This document shows positions 34,101 through 45,880 of a DNA stretch of 64,000 nt, piece after piece (the stretch's first letter is position 1; every line of letters starts with the position of its first letter). Both the position numbers and the translations under genes were made by a program. The notes under the pieces were generated by a model. It saw nothing but the letters and a program-made list of their open reading frames with translations. It was not told the origin of the DNA and did no database searches. The DNA comes from Cycas panzhihuaensis (taxonomy: Eukaryota > Cycadophyta): contig CM041465.1 of the NCBI GenBank assembly GCA_023213395.1, positions 7,068,001 through 7,132,000 on the forward strand, given 5' to 3'.

Positions 34101-34240
34101 TGTAGTGAATTAATCATTGTGTAATGTAAATGCAGTGCTTCAATCCACCTTTCCTAGAACTAATAAAGGCGAGGGATAGAAGCACACCTATACTTAGTTG
34201 ATTTGACTCGCTTGTGTCTATTCTTGGTAGCCGGGAAACA
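31110..34240 (-). repeat. Gypsy-A 5' LTR
   Basis: It is 3131 bp, TGGAATCG...GGGAAACA, uninterrupted, followed by target duplication CCATG. It is the reference copy for the split LTR at 11651-13889 plus 18307-19246. It contains no supported gene. Open frames such as 31950-32267 (-) recur in the partner LTR only because the LTRs are copies. Confidence 0.94.
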
Positions 34241-34245
34241 CCATG
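34241..34245 (+). repeat. Target-site duplication of Gypsy-A, right copy (CCATG)
   Basis: Identical to 11646-11650. Confidence 0.92.
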
Positions 34246-34289
34246 GTAAATAAAGAATCTAAGACCTAGTTAGTGAATTTAGGGTTATA

Positions 34290-35370
34290 CCCTCCTCCTG
34301 CAACATATAAATAATGATAAAACTAGTTACTACAATGGACATGAACATGATAAAGATGATGAAATTGAAATCAAATTAAAATTATAAATGAAAGTGGTAA
34401 GGGATAGAGGTATATCATCCACCCTATCCTCCTCATCATCATCCTATTTAAGGGTCTCTCCCTAATCTACTCTTCTACCCTTAAGGCCTCCCTTAGGTAT
34501 TATGCCCATCGCAATCTATATTGGTCCCTCACCACCTGCACTACCCTCCCCCTCTACTAGTGTTGATGTTGCCTCTTCCTCAATGCCAAAGTCCTAAAAC
34601 ACTACAACATATAAGTCAATAATATATCTATCCATCCCAATCACTGCTAAAGACTATGGGAACATAGTCTTATTAACCTAATCTACCATTCTCAGGATCT
34701 AAAACTATGTTAGCTACCTATATACCAATGGATCCCTTAAGGCCACCACTTATAGTCCTGCTCACACCATAAAAGTGATCAAAGAACCAACACTATAAGA
34801 TAGTATATCAGGGAAAGTCATCCTGTCTCAACATCTAAATCTGGTCAAGTTGAGCCATCATGTTGACTACTATCAAGGTGGCCTAATTAAGTCACTCCAT
34901 CTCTCACAACACTTAACCATACCCATACAACCACCAAGTAACTCTATGAAATTTTGTTATTAAGTGATCCTAAAGAGGATAACATAGACTATGAGTTTCT
35001 ATTCCAATAGAACTCTTGAACCTAATAAACATCCTAACTCTCTTCTATGGCGATTCTATTGTCCTTGACAATATAAACACCTAGTCGCCACAACATATGC
35101 CCTATCATTATTGGGTAGAAGTCCCAACTCTAGTGGTGTCCCTATATATGGCACCCTTAATATTCTTTTGACATCACAAGGGATCACTTACACATCTCCC
35201 ACTAATGGTAGGTGGAATACCTATCATCTCTTATCCCAATGGGCTATTATATCAATCAATAACATATAGTTAGATACATATTAATGAGATGCCACTAATC
35301 TAAGTAGCCTATATTATTCCAAAATGTTATAGATCTGGCCATCTAAATCCTCTGCAAATATAAGCATCAT
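34290..35370 (-). pseudogene. Third plant-mobile-domain-like frame, outside both gypsy elements
   Basis: From an ATG near 35370 the - strand reads LDGQIYNILE, then YRLLRLVASH, SNYMLLIDIIAHWDKR, VFHLPLVGDV, DVKRILRVPYIGTPLELGLLP. Further on come ATLIVVNMMAQLDQI, MLRQDDFP, YTIL and CWFFDHFYGV (34775-34900). This lines up block by block with the Gypsy-A frame (LLVDIVIHWHCRQHV, FHLWDVTITLGDIQRI, ATLIVTNVIA-LDAI, CWFYDYFGVI). It is much more decayed. It probably belongs to an older element on the + strand, into which Gypsy-A (CCATG) and then or before it Gypsy-B (RTCTT) inserted. No gag or pol of that element is visible. Confidence 0.72.
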
Positions 35371-35985
35371 CAAGCCAATGTTCTTGTAATTTATTACCAT
35401 GATAATACTTTAGAAACACTAAAAATAAAGTCAAAACATCCATAGAGCATTCAAATCATCAGAAATGAGATATCAATTATGGATAACATGTAAAATCTTA
35501 TAAATTAAATTTAAAAACTTAAATTTTAGTTCATTTATTCCCATCTTATGATGAATAATGCTCTATCTTGTCATGATCTCTAGTTGTAAGCCTATACTAT
35601 GAAGTTTTAAACTTCACCATATAGTTGAGTTCTATGGCTTTATGGTATAATGAGAAACTTGGTGGTAATACAGTCTATGATAGACTAATACTATAAGGTT
35701 TTGTGTGACACCTAATCTATTAAAAGTTTTTTTTTTAAATCTAAAAATTAAACATTTTCCCTCCAAAATAGTTTGTTCAAATCCATTGAAGCATTAAACT
35801 ACCCCAACTTAACCTCAAATAGGGATCTGATTTGACCCTATTTGGCTAAAATCTTTAAAAAAAAAAAAAAAAACTCCCAAAAATGTCAAAAATAATAAAA
35901 CTATAAATTAAAAGCTCTCTATAAGTTTATACCTACCAGGTTTGATGCTTGCTAAGCCATTGAATCACTATGAATCTAACATCTT
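35371..35985. other. AT-rich sequence without recognisable gene; left flank of Gypsy-B
   Basis: Only short poly-A and poly-T runs are seen (about 35728-35738, 35855-35873). ATCTT at 35981-35985 is the left Gypsy-B target duplication. Confidence 0.6.
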
Positions 35986-37519
35986 TGGTGGTGTTCTAAG
36001 GGTTCTTGGGTTTAATCCTCAATAAGGTCATCAAAATGATGGTTGGGGTCTAAGAGGGACCTAAACTTAATATCTCTCAGTTCCTTTTCACAATTAAAAT
36101 TGGGAGACACAAAGCTTAAGAAGACCTAAAGGGCCATCTTTGCCTAACTCCTAAGGAGGAGTCCTCACTTAGTAGTGCCATCTACCTAGGTGTGAGTGGA
36201 TATGACGATAGACATGGATGTTAAATAGGGTGATAGAATCCACTAACCTACATAACTTCATGAAGGAGTTCTAAGTTCAGCGTCACACTTACAATATCCT
36301 CAATGTCCTTCCTAGGGATTCCCCTCATGTAATCATTTCAACCTTTTGAGTTTTACTAAGATGTGAAAGAGGGTAAGCTAATGGAATCTTGGTTTTTCTT
36401 GTCTTATTTTTGTTTCTAGGTTTTCATATGATTACAAAGATATGAAGCCAAGACAGTAAGACAATACAACCAAAGAAACTACAAGATTAAACTCAAATAA
36501 ATCGTTTTGTGTTTTTTTTAATCAAAAGCAAACAAATAAGAAACAATGCATGCAAGTTCTCTTTTCTTTTCTTTTTTATTTTTCAAAATGAAATATGCAC
36601 ATGCAATAATAAAAAGAGCTTTCCTATATGTAATATGTACACTTCACTTTAAAAGAAATGATTCTACTCAAAATCTAAAATTTACTATATATTTTTAATG
36701 CAAATTTCTTTTAAAAGATACCAATCAACATGCAAACCTAGCCAATATGCTTCGACCTTAATGCATACAACCAATTCTCTTAAAAACGTAATGAAATAAT
36801 ACACAAAAAGAGATATTCTTAAAGGAAATAACTATTGTTTTTGGATAATTTTTAGACCTATGAAATGATGAGCAAATCACAAATATGAATAATAATCATT
36901 CACACAAAACTAGTCCCTAAAGGTTCTATTTCAATTGGAGTAGTAAGAGCTCTAAAAGGATCCTTGAACCCTATAAAAAACTAAAAATCAGAAATATTTT
37001 AACTATACAACATTCTCAACTTTTGATTCTCAAGGTCAAGAAGCTAACTTAAAAATAAAAATACATGCAATCATAAGAACATGTAAGAATTTCTCTTTTA
37101 TTATGAAGAACATATTAGAATGACAATTTTCTTTTCATTTGATCAACTCTTCCACAAATTTTCCTTCAAAGTGAGATCAAAGAAGGAAGAACAACAATCC
37201 AAAGAGTCCAAACTAGATCCAAACCATGCCAAAAGGAAATGATAATCTAACTAAAATACAAACTATTGTAACATAGTGGAAAGGAATAACTAGATTTGTG
37301 GTGGAGAGATGACCACACCTCACCCTAGTTTCCCCTTAAGGAACCCCATAAAAGGCTAACCTTTTAGTATTTATTTCAATATCCAAAACCAAGACAAAAG
37401 TATTACAACAATCAAGCAATGAAAAAAAAAAAGTTTCTAAGTTGAAACTACCTTCAAAACACCATGAAATAAGCTTGAAATTCAATAGGAAAGATCTTAC
37501 TAAAATTAGAAGAAGTTTG
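35986..37519 (-). repeat. Gypsy-B 3' LTR, outer part (interrupted by Copia-3)
   Basis: Starts TGGTGGTGTTCTAAGG and aligns with 52419-53963. It breaks at AGAAGTTTG (37519), where Copia-3 is inserted. Confidence 0.92.
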
Positions 37520-37852
37520 TATTGGGATTAATGCTCATCACCCCACTCCCACTTTTAGTACATGTAAATGCACACATGTTAAAGTAAGTTAGGTAAGGTT
37601 AATTTTATATTTAGTTAATTATTATTTTATTGTTATTTAAATTTTGGAGGTTGAGGAGGTTTCCCTTATCCCTCATAACTTTATATTTTCTAGGGTGAAT
37701 AACCCTGGTATCTTTAGACACCACCAACTATTGGAGATTTGATATACACTTACACAATGAATTAAATAATATTGTACTTTATCTTATGTTTCTCAAGATG
37801 GAATGATTATTGCGTACCTACTCTACTTTGCACTCTGATTAATTTTCTAACA
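37520..37852 (+). repeat. Copia-3 5' LTR
   Basis: It is 333 bp, starting TATTGGGATTAATG and ending TTTTCTAACA. The direct copy is 41149-41481. Confidence 0.9.
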
Positions 37853-37853
37853 A

Positions 37854-37867
37854 TTGGTATCAAGGCA
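37854..37867 (+). other. Copia-3 primer-binding site (degenerate)
   Basis: TTGGTATCAAGGCA resembles the initiator-tRNA-Met PBS TGGTATCAGAGC with changes in its second half. It lies one base after the LTR. Confidence 0.65.
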
Positions 37868-40504
37868 TAGATCTTGGCTTGCAATATTTGGAGCTAGATC
37901 TTAGCAATATTTAACTTCTCATAGTTATTTTAGTATTAGATCTATTTGGGTCTATAGTTTTTAAGCCAGATCTTAGCATTATTTATTATAGTGAGTGTTT
38001 GGTACATGTGGGAAATTCATTACACTCCTCCGTAGTTATTTTGGTATGAGTTCACATTATTTAGTCAGAAGTATTTAAATTATAAAGAAATTCATTAATA
38101 TTTTATTATATTACATTGGTTTTCCATTGTTTGATTTTTGGAACCATTGGTAGCTAATTTAAAACCAGTTGGTGTACCTCCTACATTGCTCAAACCCATT
38201 GCATATGACTTCTTATTCTATTTACAACAAAGTTATTTGACTATTAGAAGAAATCTCATAATTTTTTGTTGCCTGTGTTGAGAGATATCTCTCCTAGAGT
38301 CAGCATATGTCTATTTTTGGCCTATTTTACTCCACAACTTCATTCTAACTCTACAAGCAACCATTCTTCACGAAACTTCACCAACTTTGACCTACTAGAT
38401 ATACCTAGCTACGTCTCAAATTTTGTAAGGATATGTGTATCTAGTGAGAAGTTTAAATTGACTGAACCTCTACACCTAAGTTTTCTTCATTCTTTTTCCT
38501 TCATTTTTCATTTATAACAATTATTTTTTTAAAATTTTTAATGATTTGAGCCTATATATCTGGGCGTCCCTATTCCATGAGAAAAGTAGAAGAGATTTGG
38601 TCATTGTTTAATGATCATCCTCCTTGTATTTGCCTTTGTTCTCATTATTATCACTGCTTATTCCTCTCTCTATGTCATCGTGTAACCTCTTAAAGATGAG
38701 ATTAAATCATTTTTTACTCCATTTTTTTGCTCGATCGGTGTTGTAGTTGAGTGTGCTCTGCTTCAAACTCTAAATCCAAAGTTGTTAGATCAATTTTCAT
38801 CACTATTTCTATCAGTTCTATGCCTCTATGTTCTTAGCGTATTTACGTGGCCATAGCATTGTATAAACTATTTTTTATATATTTGATTTATTAAACCTTA
38901 TTTGGTTTCATTATAAAGTTTCTTAAAGATATCAAAAATTTAATTATTATTAATTGTATTTGAGATCTATGTTATAAAAGGGCTTGCCCCCTTTGTCTTA
39001 GCCCTTGGTTCTTTTGCATATGACCTCATTTTGAGCTTATTAAGAGGTTATTTTTTCTCCTTTTTTAAGTTATTTTTTTAATATCGGGTGTATTCAACCT
39101 ATAAATGAACATTTACTAAGTATTAGAGGTTTTTTAATCTTGTAGAGATCTAAGTTTTGGTTTAAATCTACTCCATATGACCGTGCACCCTATTTTTCAA
39201 AAGGGGCTAACTTGTTTTATTAAAGTTTTCTTTATAATTTCATCTTAAGAGACCTTGTCACATTTAATATTGTAACTTATCATTGGTATATCAGTTTTCT
39301 ATGAAACTAGTCTCATTAAGACCATATTTCATAGCACTACAATGTGGTATTAATACTTGTCAAATTTAATCTCATTTTAGCTAAGTTTTAACTAGTCAAG
39401 GTGATCCCTTTTTTCAACTATTATTGTATTAACTATAAAGAGGCCTACTTACATTTTCTACAATAACTTTGTCATTTTAACTTTGATTTTTGAACCTTTA
39501 AATTTGTTGGAAAGGTATTTTAGAGTACTTCAAGTTGGAATCATTTTATTATACTTTGACATCATTTTGTAGGTTTTTGAAGCTGATCAAGTTGAGCTTC
39601 TAGTTCAGTCCTAGATAAGCTTATTTTATAATATTTTTTTAGAATTTCATTATTTTAAATAATTATATTTAAAGCATTGTTTATTATTAATTAATTTTTG
39701 GAGTTATTATTGGTTTTTATATACATTCTAAGCTGTTTTGTAGCTAATTGATATCATTTTCAGCATCTTGATCTTCAAGTAACCTAAGTGGTGTAAAATC
39801 GATAAACGAGTACTATATATATTGAATCTATTTCATGTCTTGCATTATCAATCAAATACATATAGTTTTCTAGCATTTTTAATTACTTTGAGTATAGATT
39901 CTACTTGTAAATTTCAAGTTTCATATAGCTATTCTTACTTTATAAAGGAATAATTTGACATTCATATTATCTTGTATATTAAATAAGAAATCATCTTACT
40001 TTTATCAAAGGCTTTAGTTCTTATTTCAACTTAAAAGCTACAAAGTTTAGTTGCAAAAATTCATTGATTGTTTATCTCAAAAGCTAGTTGCATTTTAAAG
40101 CATTAAAGGATTTCTCATTACATTGCATTCAAAAGGAGCATATAGTTTCTTGTCTTTCCTACAAAATATATCAATTTGAAAGAACTAATTTGCATACTAG
40201 CTTATGTTCCTTGGTTCATTTAAAGAAGAAGAGCATCATTAGCTCAGTTACTTACTTTATTGTAATTAGAAAAAAGTTTGTATCATATTTTCATCTAAAA
40301 GAAGAAAAGTATATTGATCACTTCTACTATTACTTATTTTAACTTGATATAAAGTTTGGCTTCATACTTTTGATTGAAGATTACTCATTCATTAAAAGCT
40401 ATATTATTGATTATATACTAAAGCATTTACATAAATGCAATAAATGCAAACAATATTAGTTTTCTAGTATTTAATGGTAATGATTTTCACCTTTAGAGGA
40501 CCAT
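37868..40504 (+). other. Copia-3 long leader, no gene
   Basis: About 2.6 kb of AT-rich sequence without supported coding potential. The open stretches at 38266-38517 and 40088-40342 have no family likeness and AT-rich composition identical to their surroundings. Confidence 0.6.
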
Positions 40505-40990
40505 TATGAAAGCATACCTAATCTCAAATAACCTTTGGAAGTATATCAATGACAAATACAAACCAAACAATAAAGAAGACTTGAAAGGGACAATGAAGCC
40601 CTTACAATTTTATTTTGTAGCATCGATGATAATGTATTTTCTAATGTTTCAAAAATGACTACATCCAAATTAGTATGGAATGTTTTAGATTTAATTTATA
40701 GGGGAAATTCCCTAGATCTTAATATTACTAACTACATTGATGACATTTTTCGTGTGAGGCAAATGGTAGAGTAAGTACCATATGAAGAAAAGTCTAATGT
40801 TTCTTGTACTAGTATAGTTTTCAATGAAAATAATGATTCTAATGTCACATTTAATAAGATGCTATGTATCATAAACTCAACTCAAGTAAAGGTCAAAGAT
40901 CACAATAAAGCCATTTCTATTCATTCAAATCAAGTTATATCTATAACACCTACTTGGATGCTACTCTCACTACACAATATTATAGAGACA
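40505..40990 (+). pseudogene. Copia-3 gag remnant (UBN2-type)
   Basis: The + strand shows KAYLISNNLWKYINDKYKP, then, after a frameshift, KRDNEALTILFCSIDDNVFS and NVSKMTTSKLVWNVLDLIY, then FRVRQMVE. The pattern ALxxIxxSIxDxVFxxVSxxxTSKxxWDxLxxxY is the UBN2 gag core of copia elements. The remainder to the purine tract is non-coding. The protein is too short and broken to act. Confidence 0.72.
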
Positions 40991-41136
40991 CATTTTATTT
41001 AAAGAATGACAAAGTAAATTACTGTTGACTACATCAAGCATGTTGACTATCAAACTAAAGGATAAATTTTCAAAGTTATTTTCAAGTACAAGTACCATAA
41101 ATTCAAGGAGAAATGAAGAATGATGGTGATAAACAT

Positions 41137-41148
41137 TAAGGGGGAGTT
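41137..41148 (+). other. Copia-3 polypurine tract
   Basis: TAAGGGGGAGTT directly abuts the 3' LTR start TAATGGGG. Confidence 0.75.
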
Positions 41149-41481
41149 TAATGGGGTTAATACTTATCACCCCACTCCCACCTTTGGCACATATGAATGC
41201 ACACATGTTGAGGTAAGTTAGGTAAGGTTAATTTTATATTCAGTTAAGTATTATTTTATTGTTCTTTAAATTTTGGAGGTTGAGGAGGTTTCTCTCCTCT
41301 CTCATAATTTTATATTTTCTGGGGTGAACAACCCTAATATCTTTAGACACCACCAACTATTGGAGATTTGATGTACACTTACACAATGGATTGAATAATA
41401 TTGTACTTTATCTTATGCTTCTCAAAATGGAATGATTATTGTGTACCTACTCTGCTCTGTACTCTAATTAATTTTTCAATA
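41149..41481 (+). repeat. Copia-3 3' LTR
   Basis: It is 333 bp, TAATGGGGTTAATA...TTTTTCAATA, followed by GTTTG at 41482-41486, the second copy of the target duplication. Confidence 0.9.
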
Positions 41482-41486
41482 GTTTG

Positions 41487-42357
41487 AAATATAAAACTAA
41501 TGAAGATCCAAGAAAATAGAATCTTAGACCATCAATAATCGAAGAATAACAACATAATAATAAAGCTTCTTCAAGATTTCACCCAATAGTCTTCAAGAAA
41601 TCAAATCTTCAAATCTACAATAGCAATTCTTAAGAGATCTCCAAAAAACTTCAAAAAATCTCACAAAGCTAGAGCTAAATCACTTCTTACACTTTTTTTA
41701 AATCAATAATCACTCAAGAATACTTCTAAGTATCGAAAAAATTAAATCCCATTGAATCTGGGTGGTGGTATATAAAATTTTATTGCATTACCTAAATTTT
41801 CATTGCATGACAGTGAAAAACGTAATCAGTCACATTTTTCACATACCAAAAATGTAACTTTGTTTTAAAAATATGACCAGTCACATTTTTGGCAGCACAA
41901 AAAATGCAATAATAGTGAAGTAAAAATTTGATCAAAAATAGTAAAAAATGATATTTAATAAAAATTTGATCATAAAAATAACTTCATTAAGGAGTGAATA
42001 AGCCCAGAATTAAGTGAAATGCATTAAGTACAAGCCCAAAAAGATGATAAACAATAAAATCATAGGTGAAATCTTGAAAATAAGATGAAAGGACCAAACT
42101 TTGAAAGAAGAATGAGGCCAAGTTGATCATAAAAGTAAACTCTGATGCCACAGTTTACATCATCGATGAATAATAACAAGAATACAAGTTACAACACTCT
42201 TCATTAATCAAACTCCATATATCACATCAATAAAACATGGCCTAGTCTATCAAATACAATCAACATCCATTAATTATCTCCTATGAAATCATATAACATA
42301 TACCAACTTACCAATATAATTTAAATGCAAGTGAAGAGGCCAAGTTTTAGTGAAACA
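41487..42357 (-). repeat. Gypsy-B 3' LTR, inner part
   Basis: Aligns with 53964-54827, for example AAACTAATGAAG against AAACTGATGAAG. It ends TTTTAGTGAAACA at 42357 against TTTTGGTGAAATA at 54827. Confidence 0.9.
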
Positions 42358-42559
42358 TTTACCTCCTTAGTACCTGAGGCTCCTATTCTAGAAAGAGAAA
42401 TAAGATGGTGAGAGGTAGTAATGATCTAGTTGCTTATCACTCTAGCCAAGGTGATAGGAATCAGATGAAATATATGGATGATGAGGTAATACCATTCTAT
42501 AACCTAATGTGTAATAGAATCCATATATTAACTAGACTCAATAAAGTTCCCACTAGCAA

Positions 42560-43330
42560 GTCTACTCAAAATGACTGAGTAACTTCAACTAAAACATAAT
42601 TGTTTACACCTCATTCCCAAAAGGACTAGGCACCTAATCTCTATAATGCTGCCCAAAAGTATTGGACATCTTATACCTCTAAAAGTCTACCTAAAAGGAC
42701 TGGGTATCAGCCAATATCAAAGACTTACCTAAAAGAACTGGGTACTCATTACCAAAATATCACCACATTTGCCTTCTTGAACAAAAGGATTGGGTGTCTT
42801 CTTACCCAAAAGGACTAGGCATCTAACATTATCAAATACTTACCTAATGCCCACAAACTGGATGGGACTTTCACCATCAAATAAATACTACCTATTACCC
42901 ATAAACTAGATGGTACTTCATCACCAAATACCCACAAACTAGATGGGCCTCTCCTATAGACCTAGTCATAGTTTATCTCTCTTTAACCATGCATTGAAGG
43001 GAAGTCTCTTTGCCAGAGCAAAAAGGATGTACTGTCATAGTTTATCAACTCATTAATAGGTGACTTTTCAGAGTGAACCCATCATAGTTTAGCCTCATTA
43101 ATGGGGTGAGGGCTTTCAGAGGCTGATTATCATTTTTAATCTCATTAACAATCAGCTTCATAGGGATCCCTATCATAGTTTAGGGTTATTAACAGGTATG
43201 AAGGCCTCAAACTAAGAATCTTATCACAGTTTTAGCTCATGAATAGGTGAAATGATGTTTAGAGTGAAGGTCTTATCATAGTTTAGACTCATTAACAAGT
43301 GGATGAAAGCTTGGAGTAATCATCCTTTAA
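42560..43330 (-). repeat. Degenerate tandem repeats in the Gypsy-B 3' untranslated region
   Basis: Two families are seen on the + strand. At 42600-42960 a short unit (AC)CCAAAAGGACTGGGTATC or ACAAACTAGATGGGAC recurs at irregular spacing. At 42960-43320 a unit of about 55-70 bases recurs around TCATAGTTTAGNCTCATTAACAGGTG, at least seven times (near 42967, 43037, 43089, 43173, 43217, 43271 and others). Tandem repeats between pol and the 3' LTR are a known trait of Tat/Ogre elements. Confidence 0.75.
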
Positions 43331-44099
43331 AGGTAAATATCAAAGTTCAATACATGAGGTAGGATCTAGTGATTAACTAGACCTCCAAAGGGGAAAAAGA
43401 GCTTGAATAATCATCTTTACATCATGAAATAATAACTTGACTTTATCAAAGTAATAGTACATATTTTTGATATTTTAATGTTAATTTGATAAAAATAATG
43501 GTTGAACTAAGGTACATTTTACTTTAATGAGCTCAATAGGTAGCAGAGAGGATCCAGCAAGGAAAAAGAGCAAAAAGGGCCTCTCTATATGAGGGAAAAT
43601 AAACAGAAAGGAACTTCATTTTTATAAACAAGAGGAGGAGAAAGCAAGAGTTCTTGAGGTGATCACTTCACTTTACAGAGAGACTACGAGCTCTTTTGGA
43701 CAGGGGACCAGCTCTACAAAGTTCTAGAGATCGAGATGGAGTAGAAAATGAGGTACTTGGTGAGTGAAGTGCTTTAATTTTTTTTATGTTTTTATTTATC
43801 AATGAAAAATATGATGATACAGTATGAAAAGTGCAAGCAATGCACTAAAAACATGATTTCCTAATGAAAAACATGACCAACCAGTGTAAAATATGACTTG
43901 AGTATTAAGGCCATTAGAAGAAGTCATGTTTTTCACTATGAAACTATGGTTTTTTCACATTGAAACTATATTTTTTAATTTAATGAGTAGATTTTTAAAG
44001 TTTTAATAAATAAAACTTCAAAATTTTTACTTGAAGAAGTTACTGACAAGCTGAAAATAGTGTGTTGCAGGCCTTGGAGAGAGTAGAGACTCGTGAAAA
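43331..44099. other. Gypsy-B spacer between tandem repeats and PMD frame
   Basis: I see no supported gene. An AT-rich stretch near 43770-44040 has several ATGA(A)AAAC/ATATGAC motifs resembling those in the Gypsy-B LTR (41810-41950). Confidence 0.5.
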
Positions 44100-45880
44100 C
44101 AAAGGGATAATCATCGAAGAGCTTATCAGTTAGCTGGATGAGGTAGGATAGGGCATATTATGAGCTTGTGGCCTTACGCAGTTGAGTGGATCCACCTAAC
44201 TCATGTTGGAGCATGAGATCCTACGTGATTTGGTCAGTTGTTGGATTCCAAGCTATAACATATTCAGGATACGGGCGATCAAAGACCTAGAGATCACTCT
44301 AAGGGATGTGGGGAGGATCTTAGGTGTCAGTTGGCATGGAGAGAGGGCATGCCTTGTCAAGGTGATAGATGAAGAGTCATAGATAGCTTGTAACACCTAT
44401 TTGACAAGGTTTGGTGATTAGATAGATTAGCATGGGATCTTTATTGAGGCCATCAGGATAGCAAGGGATGTTCCAGCAGTGAGGAGGATCATTACTCTTG
44501 TCATTACTTACCAGATAACTAGGACATAGCACTTCATGGAGATCTCAATTTAGTGGACATGGATAATACAACGATGCCAGTAGGATATCTAGATCAACTG
44601 GGAGTAGTATGTAGTAGATAGTATCAGCCACCAGCTATCAAGGATCTACAAGATAGGGAGGGGTGGTTTCTCATATAGTTATGTCCTTGTGTGTTATCTC
44701 TACAACTATATTCCATTGGCGCAATTAGCAAGAGAGCTAGGAGATCTAACAATGATGGATCTAAGAATGAATGAGCGACACATGAGATCTCAGATTCATA
44801 ATAGACCAACCATCATCGTGAGGATAATATATAGTCCCCTCCTCAGCAAGATGCCGAGGAGGTAGTTGATTGAGGATATGTATGCTAGGCTCCCAGTTTG
44901 AAACAACAATGAGATGGATATTATAAAGAGATCAGTAGCATAGGAGGATCCAATAATAGGGAGAGGGAGAGGAGGAGGATGCGACGTGGAAGCATGCAAT
45001 GGTAGAGGTGGTGGGAGAGGAGAGGAGGTGGGATGAGGAGATAAAGGAGGTGCCTCCTCTAGTGGTGGAGTAGGAGGTAGTCATTAGGTACTCGGACAAG
45101 AAGGTAGAGCACCTATAGATGGGAGAGGGGGCTCCATTTAGAGCATGGAGCTAGGGTCTATCGATGACTAGGGTAGAGATGGTGGGAGTGGAGTTGGCGA
45201 GGGAGGAGCTACAGAAGAGGCTATCTATGAGCAATAGAGAGGAGAGGTACCACTAGAGGGAGAGGTACTAGGTAGGCAACCAACATGAGGAGGATCTCTA
45301 AGTATGTGGTTTGGTTGATTTATTTCTCACATTGCATTATATCCCTTTCCTTTTGAAAGACCATTTTTATTTTTTAGGGATTAATCACAGATGATATATT
45401 TCTATTATACAGGTGATGAGAGAGTTACATTGGGAGAGATTTAGAGGGCCCTGAAGGTATCTTTCCATGCATTCTAGCATCAGATGAGGCACCTGCTTGG
45501 AATGTAGTGGATTGTAGACTACTGGAGCACTACATAGATTTTTATAACTATGCACTTAGAGCTTGAGACCTCTATATAGATACAAGAGTAGAGCTACAGA
45601 GATGAGATATGGAGCTGAGGGAATGCGAGGAGGAGAGGTGATATCTATGGAGGATGACATTGGCTCAGGTGGGATCCATATATACTCCATTGACTAATGC
45701 CATAGTACAACATGGATGACACCACCTCCCACCTAAAGAAGTGTCTATACATGTGGAGACTTTGAGTAGGAGGAAGAGAGCACATCCAGACATACCTCAG
45801 GGTCTCATCAGGAGTCAAAGGGATGATGAGTGTATGATATGCTGCCTAAGAGATAAGAGGATGATGTGAGGCATTTTGTG
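44100..45880 (+). pseudogene. Plant-mobile-domain-like frame, antisense to Gypsy-B
   Basis: The frame reads ACGLTQLSGST, LMLEHEILRDLVSCWIPSYN, IFRIRAIKDLEITLRDVGRI and LGVSWHGERACLVKVIDEES. These are the PMD N-terminal blocks (leading helix, Trp, Phe-Arg-Ile, ITLxDVxxxLG). It continues with IFIEAIRIARDVPAVRRIIT, IINWE/YVVDSIS-type helices and SRIYKIGRGGFSYSYVLVCY (GRGGFSY at 44656-44676, the same motif as in Gypsy-A). After about 44965 the sequence becomes Gly/Arg/Glu-rich. Then come charged helices (ELAREELQKRLSMSNREERY near 45195-45240; a second near 45590-45650) suggesting a coiled coil. Stops are numerous, mostly TAG. Confidence 0.78.

Larger units (their letters stand above)
11651..34240 (-). 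mobile_element. Gypsy-A: Ty3/gypsy (Tat/Ogre-like) LTR retrotransposon
   Basis: The element spans 22.6 kb including a 4.4-kb nested copia fragment. It reads leftwards: 5' LTR 31110-34240, PBS 31087-31108, gag, protease, RT, RNase H, integrase, then a PMD frame antisense to the element, a second RNase H, a purine tract and the 3' LTR (11651-13889 plus 18307-19246). About 20 differences occur in some 235 aligned bases of the two LTRs (12257-12490 against 31690-31925), so the insertion is old. The PBS type, very long LTRs, large size, additional RNase H and extra antisense frame all point to the non-chromoviral Tat lineage. Protease to integrase lie in one phase with nonsense codons only. Confidence 0.92.
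37520..41481 (+). mobile_element. Copia-3: short LTR element with gag remnant only
   Basis: A 3962-bp element bounded by 333-bp LTRs (37520-37852 and 41149-41481) and a perfect GTTTG target duplication (37515-37519 and 41482-41486). PBS-like TTGGTATCAAGGC follows the left LTR, and a purine tract ATTAAGGGGGAG precedes the right one. The only protein signal is a UBN2-type gag piece at about 40505-40990. No protease, integrase or RT is seen, so it is a non-autonomous, LARD-like derivative of a copia element. The LTR ends are TATTG/TAATG and CAATA/CTAACA rather than clean TG...CA. Confidence 0.88.

Noticed and set aside
42560-43330. Regularly recurring short repeats that could suggest a CRISPR-like array
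   Set aside because: The repeats are degenerate and spaced irregularly, the sequence is eukaryotic and lies in the 3' untranslated part of a gypsy element.
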